Shown here piece after piece: positions 1 to 7,009 of a DNA stretch of 64,000 bases (the stretch's first letter is position 1; each line of letters begins with the position of its first letter). Under the pieces are notes generated by a model. The model saw only the letters and a list, made by a program, of their open reading frames with translations, was not told the DNA's origin and did not search any database. The DNA comes from Actinoplanes lobatus (GTDB taxonomy: Bacteria > Actinomycetota > Actinomycetes > Mycobacteriales > Micromonosporaceae). Both the position numbers and the translations under genes were made by a program. Where the stretch lies: positions 1,369,001 to 1,433,000 of the forward strand of contig NZ_JACHNC010000001.1 of the NCBI RefSeq assembly GCF_014205215.1, given 5' to 3'.

Positions 1-339
1 GTCAACCTAGACCATCGTCGACTCAAGCGCCCAACCGGCCCACCTGTCCGGTTCATGCCTTTGCGATGAGAATTGTCGGCGTGTCTGGGCAAAACAGGCT
101 ATAAAGGGTACTTAGGACAGGCACACTCACGTCGTCGGCGACACCGCCGACGCTGCGCTGACATGGAACCGTCCTGACCTGGGTAAGTGAGCGCCCCGGA
201 CGGGGAGCACACGACCACCCGGACAGGGGTGGCCACATCCGCGTGGCCGCATTGCGGTCCAGCGCCGCAGAGAGGTTCGCGCCCGCCGCCGCGAACAGAG
301 GCACCGGGCCGGCGGCCGACGATACGACGAGGAGGAACC
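1..339. other. Intergenic region upstream of the DUF5679-type gene
   Basis: I find no credible gene here; the open frames have poor third-position GC and no recognisable protein. Positions 42-58 hold ACCTGTCCGGTTCATGC, which recurs with two changes at 32642-32658 in another intergenic region. The copy here is framed by AACCGG and CCGGTT. AT-richer sequence around 90-115 could hold the promoter of the gene at 340, but I could not pair a -10 with a good -35. Confidence 0.5.
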
Positions 340-504
340 GTGGCCGAGACCACCTACAACGGCTACTGCGTCAAGTGCAAGGAGAAGCGTGACTTCCAGG
401 GCAACGTGGAGGTCTCCAAGACCGGCATGAACATGGCCAAGGGCAAGTGCCCGGTCTGCGGGACGACGATGAACCGGATCCTGGGCAAGGCTGCCAAGGC
501 GTGA
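340..504 (+). CDS. Small zinc-ribbon-like protein, DUF5679 type
   Basis: This 54-residue protein has two CxxC knuckles, CVKC near residue 10 and CPVC near residue 37, spaced as in a zinc ribbon, and a basic C-terminus rich in Lys and Ala. It matches what I know of the DUF5679 family of short actinobacterial proteins, whose function is unknown. The GTG at 340 is chosen because GAGGAGG lies at 329-335. A longer frame starting at 187 is open, but its N-terminus is low-complexity and Pro/Arg-rich. A hairpin follows the stop. It may bind nucleic acid, but that is only an inference from fold type. Confidence 0.8.
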   Translation: MAETTYNGYCVKCKEKRDFQGNVEVSKTGMNMAKGKCPVCGTTMNRILGKAAKA

Positions 505-511
505 GCCGCCA

Positions 512-549
512 CCACCGGGGAGGAGCCACCACGGCCACCTCCCCGGTGG
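512..549 (+). terminator. Hairpin terminator after the DUF5679-type gene
   Basis: A perfect 12-bp stem (CCACCGGGGAGG at 512-523 with its complement at 538-549) encloses a 14-nt loop, seven bases after the stop codon. No T-tract follows, which is common for high-GC actinobacteria. Confidence 0.65.
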
Positions 550-608
550 AGGACCTGGCCGTAACCGTGTCCGCTCAGACACGTTGAGTCAACTAGGCCC
601 CAACCGCC

Positions 609-670
609 TGTGGATAACTAGCCCCGAACCTGTGGACAACCGTGGTCGCAGTCCTCGGGCCTGTGGATAA
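609..670 (-). promoter_or_regulatory. Cluster of three DnaA boxes
   Basis: The 12-mer CCTGTGGAYAAC occurs three times in the same orientation. The embedded DnaA boxes are TGTGGATAA at 609-617, TGTGGACAA at 631-639 and TGTGGATAA at 662-670, with starts 22 and 31 bp apart. Two match the classical TTATCCACA box exactly on the minus strand and one matches the actinobacterial TTGTCCACA form. They sit just upstream of the ATG chosen for the ThiF-like gene. No dnaA, dnaN or oriC-like array is nearby, so this looks like a regulatory or titration cluster rather than the origin. Confidence 0.7.
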
Positions 671-710
671 CATCACCACTGCGCAGCTTCGCAGTGACAC
701 CCTGTCATGC

Positions 711-1847
711 ATGAATCGGACACCGCTGCCCCGGCCCACCCTGGTCCCGGGCCTGTCCCGCTTCTGGCGCACCGCGGGCGAGCTGCAACTGGGGCTCGAT
801 CCCGCGCACGCCGTGCTGCTGCGGCTGCCCGATCCCCGGGCCGCCCGGCTCCTCGATCTGCTGGACGGCGACCGCGCTGAGCGGCTCGTCCTGGTCCGGG
901 CCGCCGAGCTGGACATCCCACCGGCCGACGCCCGCACCCTGCTGGACCTGCTGCACGAGGCGGGCCTGGTGCTGCCCGCCGCCTCGCTGCTGCCCGCCGC
1001 CCTGCCGTCGATCGTCCGGGACCGGCTCACCGCCGAGGCCGCGGCTCTCGCGCTGGACGGCGCCGCCCGTTCCCGCGGGCCGGCCTCCGACCGGTCCGGC
1101 CCGTCGCCCGCTCAGATCCTGCGCCGCCGCCGGGAGGCCCGCGTGGTGCTCACCGGACGGGGCCGGCTGGGCTCGACCATCGCGGTCGCGCTGGCCCAGG
1201 CCGGGGTGGGGCACGTGTTCCCGGACCTGGCCGGGGTGGTCGGGCCGGCCGAGATCACCGGCAGCCCGCTGCTCGCGTCCGACGTCGGCAGCCCTCGCCA
1301 CGAGGCCGTCACCGCGGCGCTGGAGCGGATCGTGCCGGGCACCGGGGTGCACCCGCTCCGGCGTATGCCCGCTTCGCTCGTCATCCAGCTGGCCCACGAC
1401 GAACCACCCGCCCTCGTCGCGGCCGGGCACGAGGCACGCCGTCAGCCGCATCTGTCCGTGACGATGCGCGACGGCGCCGGGGTGATCGGGCCGCTCGTGC
1501 CGGCCGCCGGCGCGCCCTGCCTGAACTGCCTGGATCTTCATCGCCGGGATCGGGACGACGGCTGGACCGGGATCGCTCCTCCGGCCGCCCCGGACGGGGT
1601 CGAGCCGTGCACGGTCACCACGCTGCTCGCCGCCACCGCCTACGCGACCGGCGAGGCGCTCGCCTTCCTGGACGGGGCCACGCCGGAGACCCTCGGCGCC
1701 GCCGTGGAGATCTCCGCGGCCGGCCGGTTCCGGCGCCGGACCTGGCCGCCGCACCCCCGATGTGGTTGCCAGAGGGGTCGGCGGAGGCCAACCTTCACCG
1801 GACCTTCACCGCATAACCACCAAACCACCTTCCGGCGGGCCAGATGA
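711..1847 (+). CDS. Orphan ThiF/E1-like protein (TOMM cyclodehydratase-type)
   Basis: A 378-residue protein. Its middle holds a Rossmann-like segment (VVLTGRGRLGSTIAVALAQAG) followed by an E1-like region. A zinc site is suggested by CLNC near the middle and HPRCGC near the C-terminus. These features resemble ThiF/E1-like proteins and the ocin-ThiF-like partners of azoline cyclodehydratases. No precursor peptide, YcaO or dehydrogenase gene is nearby, so the role is unknown. A GTG start at 642 would add 23 residues but would run through a DnaA box; the ATG at 711 gives a cleaner N-terminus. Neither has a good ribosome-binding site. Confidence 0.7.
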   Translation: MNRTPLPRPTLVPGLSRFWRTAGELQLGLDPAHAVLLRLPDPRAARLLDLLDGDRAERLVLVRAAELDIPPADARTLLDLLHEAGLVLPAASLLPAALPSIVRDRLTAEAAALALDGAARSRGPASDRSGPSPAQILRRRREARVVLTGRGRLGSTIAVALAQAGVGHVFPDLAGVVGPAEITGSPLLASDVGSPRHEAVTAALERIVPGTGVHPLRRMPASLVIQLAHDEPPALVAAGHEARRQPHLSVTMRDGAGVIGPLVPAAGAPCLNCLDLHRRDRDDGWTGIAPPAAPDGVEPCTVTTLLAATAYATGEALAFLDGATPETLGAAVEISAAGRFRRRTWPPHPRCGCQRGRRRPTFTGPSPHNHQTTFRRAR

Positions 1848-1874
1848 GGACCGGACGTCGGTCACAATGATCTG

Positions 1875-3221
1875 GTGACGGACATACCGCGCCGCGCCGC
1901 TTCCCGGACGGCGAAGCTAGCCGCACTTCCACTCGGTTTCGCTGGGCGTGCCGCCCTCGGTCTCGGCAAACGTGCCGTCGGCATAGCGTCCGACGTCATC
2001 TCGGCCGACATTCAACAGCGCACCGCCGAGCAGATCTTCAGCGTGCTGGGTCAGCTCAAGGGCGGGGCGATGAAATTCGGCCAGGCCCTGTCGGTGTTCG
2101 AGGCCGCGCTGCCCGAGGAGATGGCCGGGCCCTATCGCCAGGCCCTGACCAAACTCCAGGAGGCCGCGCCGCCGATGCCGGTGGCCAACGTGCACAAGGC
2201 GCTGGCCGAGCAGCTGGGCCCGGACTGGCGGGACCGGTTCGCCGAGTTCGACGACGGCCCGGCCGCCGCCGCCAGCATCGGACAGGTGCACCGGGCCGTG
2301 TGGAAACTGCCGCCGGCCCGGCGCAACGCGAAACCGAAGCTGCTGCCGGTGGCCGTGAAGGTGCAGTATCCGGGCGCCGGCGACGCCCTGATCTCCGACC
2401 TCAAGCAGCTCTCCCGCCTGGCCGGCATGTTCAAGATCATCCAGCCGGGCATCGACGTGAAACCACTGCTGGCCGAGCTCCGTGAGCGGATCACCGAGGA
2501 GCTCGACTACGAGATGGAGGCGGAGACACAGCGGGCGTTCGCGGAGGCGTACCGGGACGATCCGGAGATCTTCGTGCCCCGGGTGGTCGCCTCCGCCCCG
2601 CGGGTCCTGGTCACCGAGTGGGTGGACGGCACCCCGCTGGCCGACGTGATCACCGGTGGCTCGCCGGCCGAGCGGGACGAGGCGGGCCGGCTCATGGCCG
2701 TCCTGCACTTCTCGGCTCCCGGCCGGGCCGGCCTCCTGCACGCCGACCCGCACCCGGGCAACTTCCGGATCCTGCCCGACGGCCGGCTCGGCGTCATCGA
2801 CTTCGGCGCGGTGGCCCGGCTCCCCGAGGGCCACCCGGAGCCGATCGGCCGACTGGTCCGGCTCGCCCTCGACGGCCAGGCGCAGGCGGTCGTCGACGGG
2901 TTGCGCGACGAGGGCTTCGTCAAGGGGACCGACGATCTCGACGCCCAGGCGCTGCTCGACTTCCTGCTGCCGATGATCGAACCGGTGTCGGCCGAGCGGT
3001 TCCGGTTCACCCGGAGCTGGCTGCGGTCGGAGGCGACGAGGCTGACCAATCCCCGGGGCCCGGCCTACCAGCTGAGCCGGCGGCTCAACCTGCCACCGTC
3101 CTACCTGCTCATCCACCGGGTGACACTGGGCTCGATCGGGGTGCTCTGCCAACTCGAGGCGGAGGCGTCCTATCGCGAGATCCTGGAGAAATGGCTGCCG
3201 GGGTTCGCCCCCGTCGCATAG
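1875..3221 (+). CDS. ABC1/AarF/UbiB-family atypical kinase
   Basis: A 448-residue protein of the ABC1 (ADCK/UbiB) family of protein-kinase-like ATPases, linked elsewhere to isoprenoid quinone metabolism. The family signature KFGQ is at 67-70, the Ala-rich loop AAAASIGQVH at about 130-139, the ATP-site lysine in VAVKV at 162, the catalytic-loop segment HADPHPGNF at 289-297, and the metal-binding DFG at 309-311. The length is normal. GTG is the start, with no obvious ribosome-binding site, 27 bases after the ThiF-like gene. An ABC1 gene also lies beside whiB7 in mycobacteria, so the position is conserved. Its substrate is unknown. Confidence 0.9.
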   Translation: MTDIPRRAASRTAKLAALPLGFAGRAALGLGKRAVGIASDVISADIQQRTAEQIFSVLGQLKGGAMKFGQALSVFEAALPEEMAGPYRQALTKLQEAAPPMPVANVHKALAEQLGPDWRDRFAEFDDGPAAAASIGQVHRAVWKLPPARRNAKPKLLPVAVKVQYPGAGDALISDLKQLSRLAGMFKIIQPGIDVKPLLAELRERITEELDYEMEAETQRAFAEAYRDDPEIFVPRVVASAPRVLVTEWVDGTPLADVITGGSPAERDEAGRLMAVLHFSAPGRAGLLHADPHPGNFRILPDGRLGVIDFGAVARLPEGHPEPIGRLVRLALDGQAQAVVDGLRDEGFVKGTDDLDAQALLDFLLPMIEPVSAERFRFTRSWLRSEATRLTNPRGPAYQLSRRLNLPPSYLLIHRVTLGSIGVLCQLEAEASYREILEKWLPGFAPVA

Positions 3222-3261
3222 AGAAGCACATCGCAAAGAGAAGCACGTCGCAGAGAAGCGC
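3213..3261. repeat. Short tandem repeat, 17 bp, 2.9 copies
   Basis: Three near-identical units (GTCGCATAGAGAAGCAC, ATCGCAAAGAGAAGCAC and a 15-base version) run from the last codons of the ABC1 kinase through its stop into the spacer. They look like slippage products placed just before the terminator. Confidence 0.6.
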
Positions 3262-3270
3262 AGTATGAGA

Positions 3271-3306
3271 ACGGCCCGTCCGCACCAGCGGACGGGCCGT
3301 CATTTT
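3271..3306. terminator. Strong bidirectional terminator
   Basis: A perfect 13-bp stem (3271-3283 with 3288-3300) with the 4-base loop ACCA is followed by CATTTT on the plus strand. It lies between the ABC1 kinase and the converging small gene below whiB7, so it can serve both. Confidence 0.85.
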
Positions 3307-3322
3307 CCATCAAGGTCGGTTG

Positions 3323-3541
3323 TCAGAGCCCGACGCCGCGATCACGAGAAGCCCTGCTGCGGGCGTCCATGGTGATCTGGCGGGCGGAGCGGTAAGCCTC
3401 AGGTGCACGGTCACTCTGAGGCCGACGCATTCGGGCACGGGACAACGCTTCTTGGATGAGTCTCATCTTCGGGGCTCCACTCGGGTTCATGTCGTTACTC
3501 GGCTTTCGGATTTCGATCTCGGGTTTGGGGAGGGTGTGCAT
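3323..3541 (-). CDS. Small basic protein downstream of whiB7
   Basis: A 72-residue Arg-rich protein whose ATG begins one base after the whiB7 stop codon, in the same direction, so co-transcription is likely. The N-terminal part carries Lys, Glu and Ile residues in a normal coding pattern; the C-terminal half is strongly basic and probably helical (segment MRLIQEALSRARMR). It has no recognised domain and a weak ribosome-binding site, so it may depend on coupling with whiB7. The shared terminator follows. Function unknown; small basic proteins of this type beside whiB7-like genes could act in the same antibiotic-stress regulon. Confidence 0.6.
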   Translation of the reverse strand: MHTLPKPEIEIRKPSNDMNPSGAPKMRLIQEALSRARMRRPQSDRAPEAYRSARQITMDARSRASRDRGVGL

Positions 3542-3542
3542 C

Positions 3543-3905
3543 TCAGGCCGCCAGACGGACCGAGCTGCGGGAGTCGAGACCGTTGGCGGCGAGCCGCTCC
3601 TCGACCTCGACAGCCAGCTCGGCGTCGCGAGCGACGTCGGCCTTACGCGGACGACCACGGGGCCGCTTGCGCGGAACCACGGCGCCACGCTCGAAGATCT
3701 CGCCACCCCAGACACCCCAGGGCTCCGCACGGTCGACCGCACCGGCCAGGCACTCGGCGCGCAGCGGGCAGTCCCCGCAGAGCGACTTGGCCAGCTCCAG
3801 CTGAGCCGGGGAGTCGGAGAACCAAAGGTCCGGGTCGAACTTCCGACAGGGCAGGTTCGCCTCGATGTCGACGCTCACGTCGATCGGGGCCAGCGCCAGA
3901 CTCAT
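3543..3905 (-). CDS. whiB7: WhiB7 (WblC) antibiotic-resistance regulator
   Basis: A 120-residue Wbl-family iron-sulfur transcription factor. The four cluster cysteines are C20, C43, C46 and C52, followed by the turn EPWGVWGGE at 61-69 and an AT-hook (RPRGRPRK) near 81-88. That AT-hook and the sequence around it mark WhiB7, which binds AT-rich DNA next to the -35 of resistance genes together with the principal sigma factor. The tail after the AT-hook is about 30 residues longer than in M. tuberculosis WhiB7. An AGGTGA ribosome-binding site precedes the ATG. The gene lies downstream of uvrD2 and behind a leader ORF and attenuator. Confidence 0.95.
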   Translation of the reverse strand: MSLALAPIDVSVDIEANLPCRKFDPDLWFSDSPAQLELAKSLCGDCPLRAECLAGAVDRAEPWGVWGGEIFERGAVVPRKRPRGRPRKADVARDAELAVEVEERLAANGLDSRSSVRLAA

Positions 3906-3982
3906 AAAGCCCGGTCACCTCTCTCTTCTTCATCGATCTTCTGGATCGTGTTTCGGGTCGTGCACCGGCCGGGTAGGGCCGG

Positions 3983-4072
3983 AAAAGATTTGAGGCCGCG
4001 GATCCCATTTCTGGGTTCCGCGGCCTCGAGGTGAGCCGGAGGTCTGTTTGTCAGACCGGCCTTCCTCGAGGC
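3983..4072 (-). promoter_or_regulatory. whiB7 leader attenuator: terminator and antiterminator
   Basis: Reading towards whiB7, an 11-bp perfect stem (4017-4027 with 3992-4002), extended by CCCA/TGGG pairing inside, is followed by AAATCTTTT, an intrinsic terminator about 80 bases ahead of the whiB7 start. An alternative 9-bp pairing is possible between GCCTCGAGG at 4064-4072 and CCTCGAGGC at 4023-4031. The latter overlaps the terminator's first arm, so the two folds exclude each other. The 4064-4072 arm lies in the last codons of the leader ORF. A small hairpin (GGTCTG/CAGACC, 4041-4057 area) covers that ORF's stop. This is the layout of ribosome-mediated attenuation known for whiB7. Confidence 0.75.
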
Positions 4073-4386
4073 GGGACACCGCTGCCACCATCTGCGTAGC
4101 GCTTGCTGGAGATGGTGATATTGCTGCCCTTGAAACCAGTTGTCCCGTTGCTTCCACCCGTGCGCACCAGGGTCGCTTTGCCCAGCTCGGCCTGGAGGCT
4201 GACCTGGTGCTCCCGCGGAGCCGGGACGAGCGCTGCCGCGGTCGGCAGGGCCCGGACGAGCTCGGACGGGGTCCGCTCAGCCGCCATCAGCGCCAACGGA
4301 GCGGCGGTGACGGGCAGTGAGGCGGACAGAGGCCAGGCAGCAGTCGGCAGCATCGACGGGATCGTCATCGTGATGTTGAGCTTCAT
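4051..4386 (-). CDS. whiB7 leader ORF / conserved small protein
   Basis: A 111-residue frame starting at an ATG with GGGAGGTGG upstream. Third positions are mostly G or C, so it looks translated. The N-terminus MKLNITMTIPSM is followed by an Ala/Pro/Leu-rich middle and a Gly/Ser-rich tail. No domain is recognised. It lies between the candidate whiB7 promoter and the attenuator, and its final codons contain the antiterminator arm, so translation across it would set the fate of the leader transcript. It is longer than the short upstream ORFs I know for mycobacterial whiB7; it could also have a protein function of its own. Confidence 0.65.
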   Translation of the reverse strand: MKLNITMTIPSMLPTAAWPLSASLPVTAAPLALMAAERTPSELVRALPTAAALVPAPREHQVSLQAELGKATLVRTGGSNGTTGFKGSNITISSKRYADGGSGVPPRGRPV

Positions 4387-4468
4387 CGTTGCCACCTCCC
4401 TCTCCATGACCTTGCACTCGTGGTTAGAAACCCCAGCAAGCGAACCGCTCGCCAAGACGTGTCCTGAG

Positions 4469-4506
4469 GCTATGCCTGCCCTACACGGGAGGGCAAACGA
4501 ATTAAC
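4469..4506 (-). promoter_or_regulatory. Candidate whiB7 promoter with WhiB7-type AT-rich box
   Basis: On the minus strand a -35 TTTGCC (4492-4497) is followed after 17 bp by CATAGC (4469-4474). TTAATT lies 2-3 bases upstream of the -35 at 4500-4505. WhiB7 is known to recognise an AT-rich stretch right beside the -35, so this suggests autoregulation. It sits directly behind the uvrD2 stop codon. Confidence 0.5.
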
Positions 4507-4509
4507 GCA

Positions 4510-6648
4510 CTAGTTTCCGAAGTTTTTCGGCGCAAGATCATCTGGGTTCGCACCGGCCACCAGAGCGAAGACCGCGTCGCCGTACTGACCCAGCTTCCGG
4601 GGGCCGATCCCGGCGATCGCCAGCAGCTCCGCCGGGCCGGTCGGGCGGCGCTCCGCCACGGCCACCAGGGTCGCATCGGTGAACACCACGTACGCAGGGA
4701 CTTTGAGCTCCGCCGCGGTGCTCGCGCGCCACACCTGCAAGCGCTCGTGGAGGTCCTCGTCGAGGTCCGACGGGCAGGTGGGGCAGCGGCCCAGTTTGCG
4801 GTCGGCGCCGGCCAGCAGGGTGGCGCCGCAGATCCGGCACGAGGACACCCGGATGGGACGCCGGTCGGGTTTCCGACTTCCATCGACCGGCGTACGTTCC
4901 CTGGACGTCGAGCGTTCCAGCTGCGGAAGGAACCGGCAGGGGCGGCGGGCCCGGCCGCCGGGGGCGCGGGACTGGCCGTAGGAGAGCCAGAGCAGGTGAC
5001 GGGCCCGGGTCACCCCCACATAGAGCAGGCGGCGCTCCTCTTCCAGCTGCTCGGCGGTCTTCGCGTACGTCGTCGGAAGCGTCCCGTCGGCGAGCCCGAC
5101 CAGGAAGACGGCGTCCCATTCGAGGCCCTTGGCGGAGTGCAGCGAAGCGAGTGTGACTCCTGCCACAGTGGGCGCGTGCTGCTGTTCGGCACGGCGGGCC
5201 AGCTCGTCGTTGAAGGTGGACAGCGACACGTCCCGCTGGATCCGTCCGGCCTCACCGATCGGCAGGATCTCCGGCTCGGCGGCGTACTCCTCGGCGAGGG
5301 TGACCAGCGCGGCGAGCGCCTCCCACTGCTCGCGGGCCGCACCGCCCGGCGGGGGCTGGCTCCGGTTCCACCCGGTGGCGGCGAGCGCCTCCACGACCGC
5401 CTCGACGAGCGGGGTCTCGCCGGGGACCGACCGCACGGCGGCACGCAGCGCGACCATCGCCCGCCGCACCTCGGCACGCTCGAAGAACCGCTCGGCGCCC
5501 CGGACCACGTAGGGCACCTCGGCCTCGGCGAGCGCCTCCTCGTACGCCTCGGACTGCGCGTTGGTCCGGAAGAGCACCGCGATCTCGCTGGCCGGGGTGC
5601 CGGCCGCGATCAGCTCCCGGCAGCGCCGGGCCACCGCGACAGCCTCCCCCGGCTCGTCCGGGAAGATCTTGAGTTCCGGCTCCGGCCCGGGCGGCCGCTG
5701 CCCGACCAGCTCCAGGCGCAGTTTCGCCTCGGTGCCGCGGGCCTGCCGGATCACCGCGTTGGCCAGCCCCACCACCTGCGGCGTGGAGCGGTAGTCACGG
5801 ACCAGCCGGACCACCACGGCGTCGCGCCGCTGACGCGGGAAGTCGATGAGGTACGCCGAGGTGGCGCCGGTGAACGAGTAGATGGTCTGGCTGGCGTCGC
5901 CGACCACGGTGAGGTCGTCGCGCCCGCCCAGCCAGGCGCCGAGCAGCCGCTGCTGGAGCGGGTTGACGTCCTGGTACTCGTCGACGACGAAATGCCGGTA
6001 CTGGGCGCGGATCTGCTCGGCGACGTCCGGGTGCTCCTCGATGCCCCAGACCGCGGCACGCAGCAGGTCCTCGAAGTCGATCACGCCCTGGCGGCGCTTC
6101 AGCGACTCGTAGGCGGCGAACACCTCGGCCACCCGGGCCGGCTCGAACGGCGACTCACGCATCGCCTTGGCCGCGGCCACCGCGTACTCCCCCGGCTCGA
6201 CCAGGGAGGACTTGGCCCACTCGATCTCACCGGCCAGGTCCCGGGCGGCGGCCCGGTCGGTGCGCAGCCCGGCCTTCGCGGCCGCCAGCCCGACGACGCG
6301 GACCTTGCTCTCCATCAGCTCGGGCATCTGCCGGCCCTCGAGCAGCCGCGGGGCGAAGTAGCGGACCTGCCGCAGCGCGGCCGCGTGGAAGGTACGGGCC
6401 TGCACCCCCGCCGTACCGAGGGCGGTGAGCCGGGCCCGCATCTCGGCCGCGGCCCGCGCCGTGAAGGTGACCGCCAGCACGTGCCGCGGGCTGATCTCGC
6501 CGGAGAGGGTCCGGTACGCGATGCGGTGGGTGATGGCCCGGGTCTTGCCGGTGCCCGCGCCGGCGAGGATGCAGACCGGCCCGGCGGGGGCCGTCACCGC
6601 CGTCCGCTGCTCCGGATCCAGCCCGGCCAGCACCCCTTCAGTCCGCAC
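4510..6648 (-). CDS. uvrD2: ATP-dependent DNA helicase UvrD2
   Basis: A 712-residue superfamily 1A helicase. Walker A is GAGTGKT at 30-36 and the Walker B box DEYQDV follows in the first RecA domain; motifs TYSFTGA-like, HSAKGLEW and VGVTRA are present. The C-terminal part holds the tetracysteine module (CRIC ... CPTC, 14 residues apart) and an HRDC domain ending near residue 700, the layout that separates UvrD2 from UvrD1. It is expected to unwind DNA during repair in the cytoplasm. GTG is the start. A gapped palindrome separates it from divergent mrx1. The whiB7 unit follows in the same direction. Confidence 0.95.
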   Translation of the reverse strand: MRTEGVLAGLDPEQRTAVTAPAGPVCILAGAGTGKTRAITHRIAYRTLSGEISPRHVLAVTFTARAAAEMRARLTALGTAGVQARTFHAAALRQVRYFAPRLLEGRQMPELMESKVRVVGLAAAKAGLRTDRAAARDLAGEIEWAKSSLVEPGEYAVAAAKAMRESPFEPARVAEVFAAYESLKRRQGVIDFEDLLRAAVWGIEEHPDVAEQIRAQYRHFVVDEYQDVNPLQQRLLGAWLGGRDDLTVVGDASQTIYSFTGATSAYLIDFPRQRRDAVVVRLVRDYRSTPQVVGLANAVIRQARGTEAKLRLELVGQRPPGPEPELKIFPDEPGEAVAVARRCRELIAAGTPASEIAVLFRTNAQSEAYEEALAEAEVPYVVRGAERFFERAEVRRAMVALRAAVRSVPGETPLVEAVVEALAATGWNRSQPPPGGAAREQWEALAALVTLAEEYAAEPEILPIGEAGRIQRDVSLSTFNDELARRAEQQHAPTVAGVTLASLHSAKGLEWDAVFLVGLADGTLPTTYAKTAEQLEEERRLLYVGVTRARHLLWLSYGQSRAPGGRARRPCRFLPQLERSTSRERTPVDGSRKPDRRPIRVSSCRICGATLLAGADRKLGRCPTCPSDLDEDLHERLQVWRASTAAELKVPAYVVFTDATLVAVAERRPTGPAELLAIAGIGPRKLGQYGDAVFALVAGANPDDLAPKNFGN

Positions 6649-6662
6649 GGTAGGGAATCATG

Positions 6663-6679
6663 ACACCCGTACGGGGTGT
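6663..6679. promoter_or_regulatory. Inverted repeat between divergent uvrD2 and mrx1
   Basis: ACACCC-N5-GGGTGT lies in the 83-base gap between two divergent genes. Its position suits an operator for one or both promoters. No regulator is identified. Confidence 0.35.
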
Positions 6680-6731
6680 TGTGCTTGCCGGACGCACCAC
6701 CGTGTGACCTGTATCGAAGGAGCCCTGACCG

Positions 6732-6974
6732 ATGCTGACCATGTACTCGACGTCCTGGTGTGGGTACTGCCACCGCCTCAAGTCGCAGCTCGACCGCGAG
6801 GGCATCGCCTACGACGTCGTCGACATCGAGCAGGACGAGGCCTCGGCCGCGTTCGTGCGCAGCGTCAACGGAGGCAACCAGACGGTGCCGACGCTGCGGT
6901 TCGCGGACGGCTCGGCACTGACGAACCCGTCGATCGTCCAGGTCAAGCAGCACCTCGCCGCCATCGCGGCCTGA
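6732..6974 (+). CDS. mrx1: Mycoredoxin 1 (glutaredoxin-like)
   Basis: An 80-residue thioredoxin-fold protein with the redox motif CGYC at 10-13, a cis-proline in TVPTL near 52 and the C-terminal helix of NrdH/glutaredoxin proteins. Mycoredoxins reduce mixed disulfides between proteins and mycothiol, and the window also carries the mycothiol gene mshB. The uvrD2/mrx1 divergent pair matches the mycobacterial arrangement. GAAGGAG lies upstream of the ATG. A strong hairpin follows. Confidence 0.9.
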   Translation: MLTMYSTSWCGYCHRLKSQLDREGIAYDVVDIEQDEASAAFVRSVNGGNQTVPTLRFADGSALTNPSIVQVKQHLAAIAA

Positions 6975-6978
6975 GGTT

Positions 6979-7006
6979 TTCGGGAGGGGCCCCGGCCCCT
7001 CCCGAA
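6979..7006. terminator. Bidirectional terminator between mrx1 and phyH
   Basis: A 13-bp perfect stem (TTCGGGAGGGGCC and its complement) with a 2-base centre spans the gap between two converging genes. T-rich flanks lie on both sides (TTTT before, CCTTTA after). Confidence 0.85.
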
Positions 7007-7009
7007 CCT

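Noticed and set aside
187..339. N-terminal extension of the DUF5679-type protein
   Set aside because: The extra 51 residues are Pro/Arg/Ser-rich without conservation signs, and a strong ribosome-binding site marks the GTG at 340.
609..670. Replication origin
   Set aside because: Only three boxes, no AT-rich unwinding region, and no dnaA, dnaN, gyrase or parAB genes nearby.
4747..6663. 638-codon plus-strand frame opposite uvrD2
   Set aside because: Composition and lack of any motif show it to be a shadow of uvrD2.
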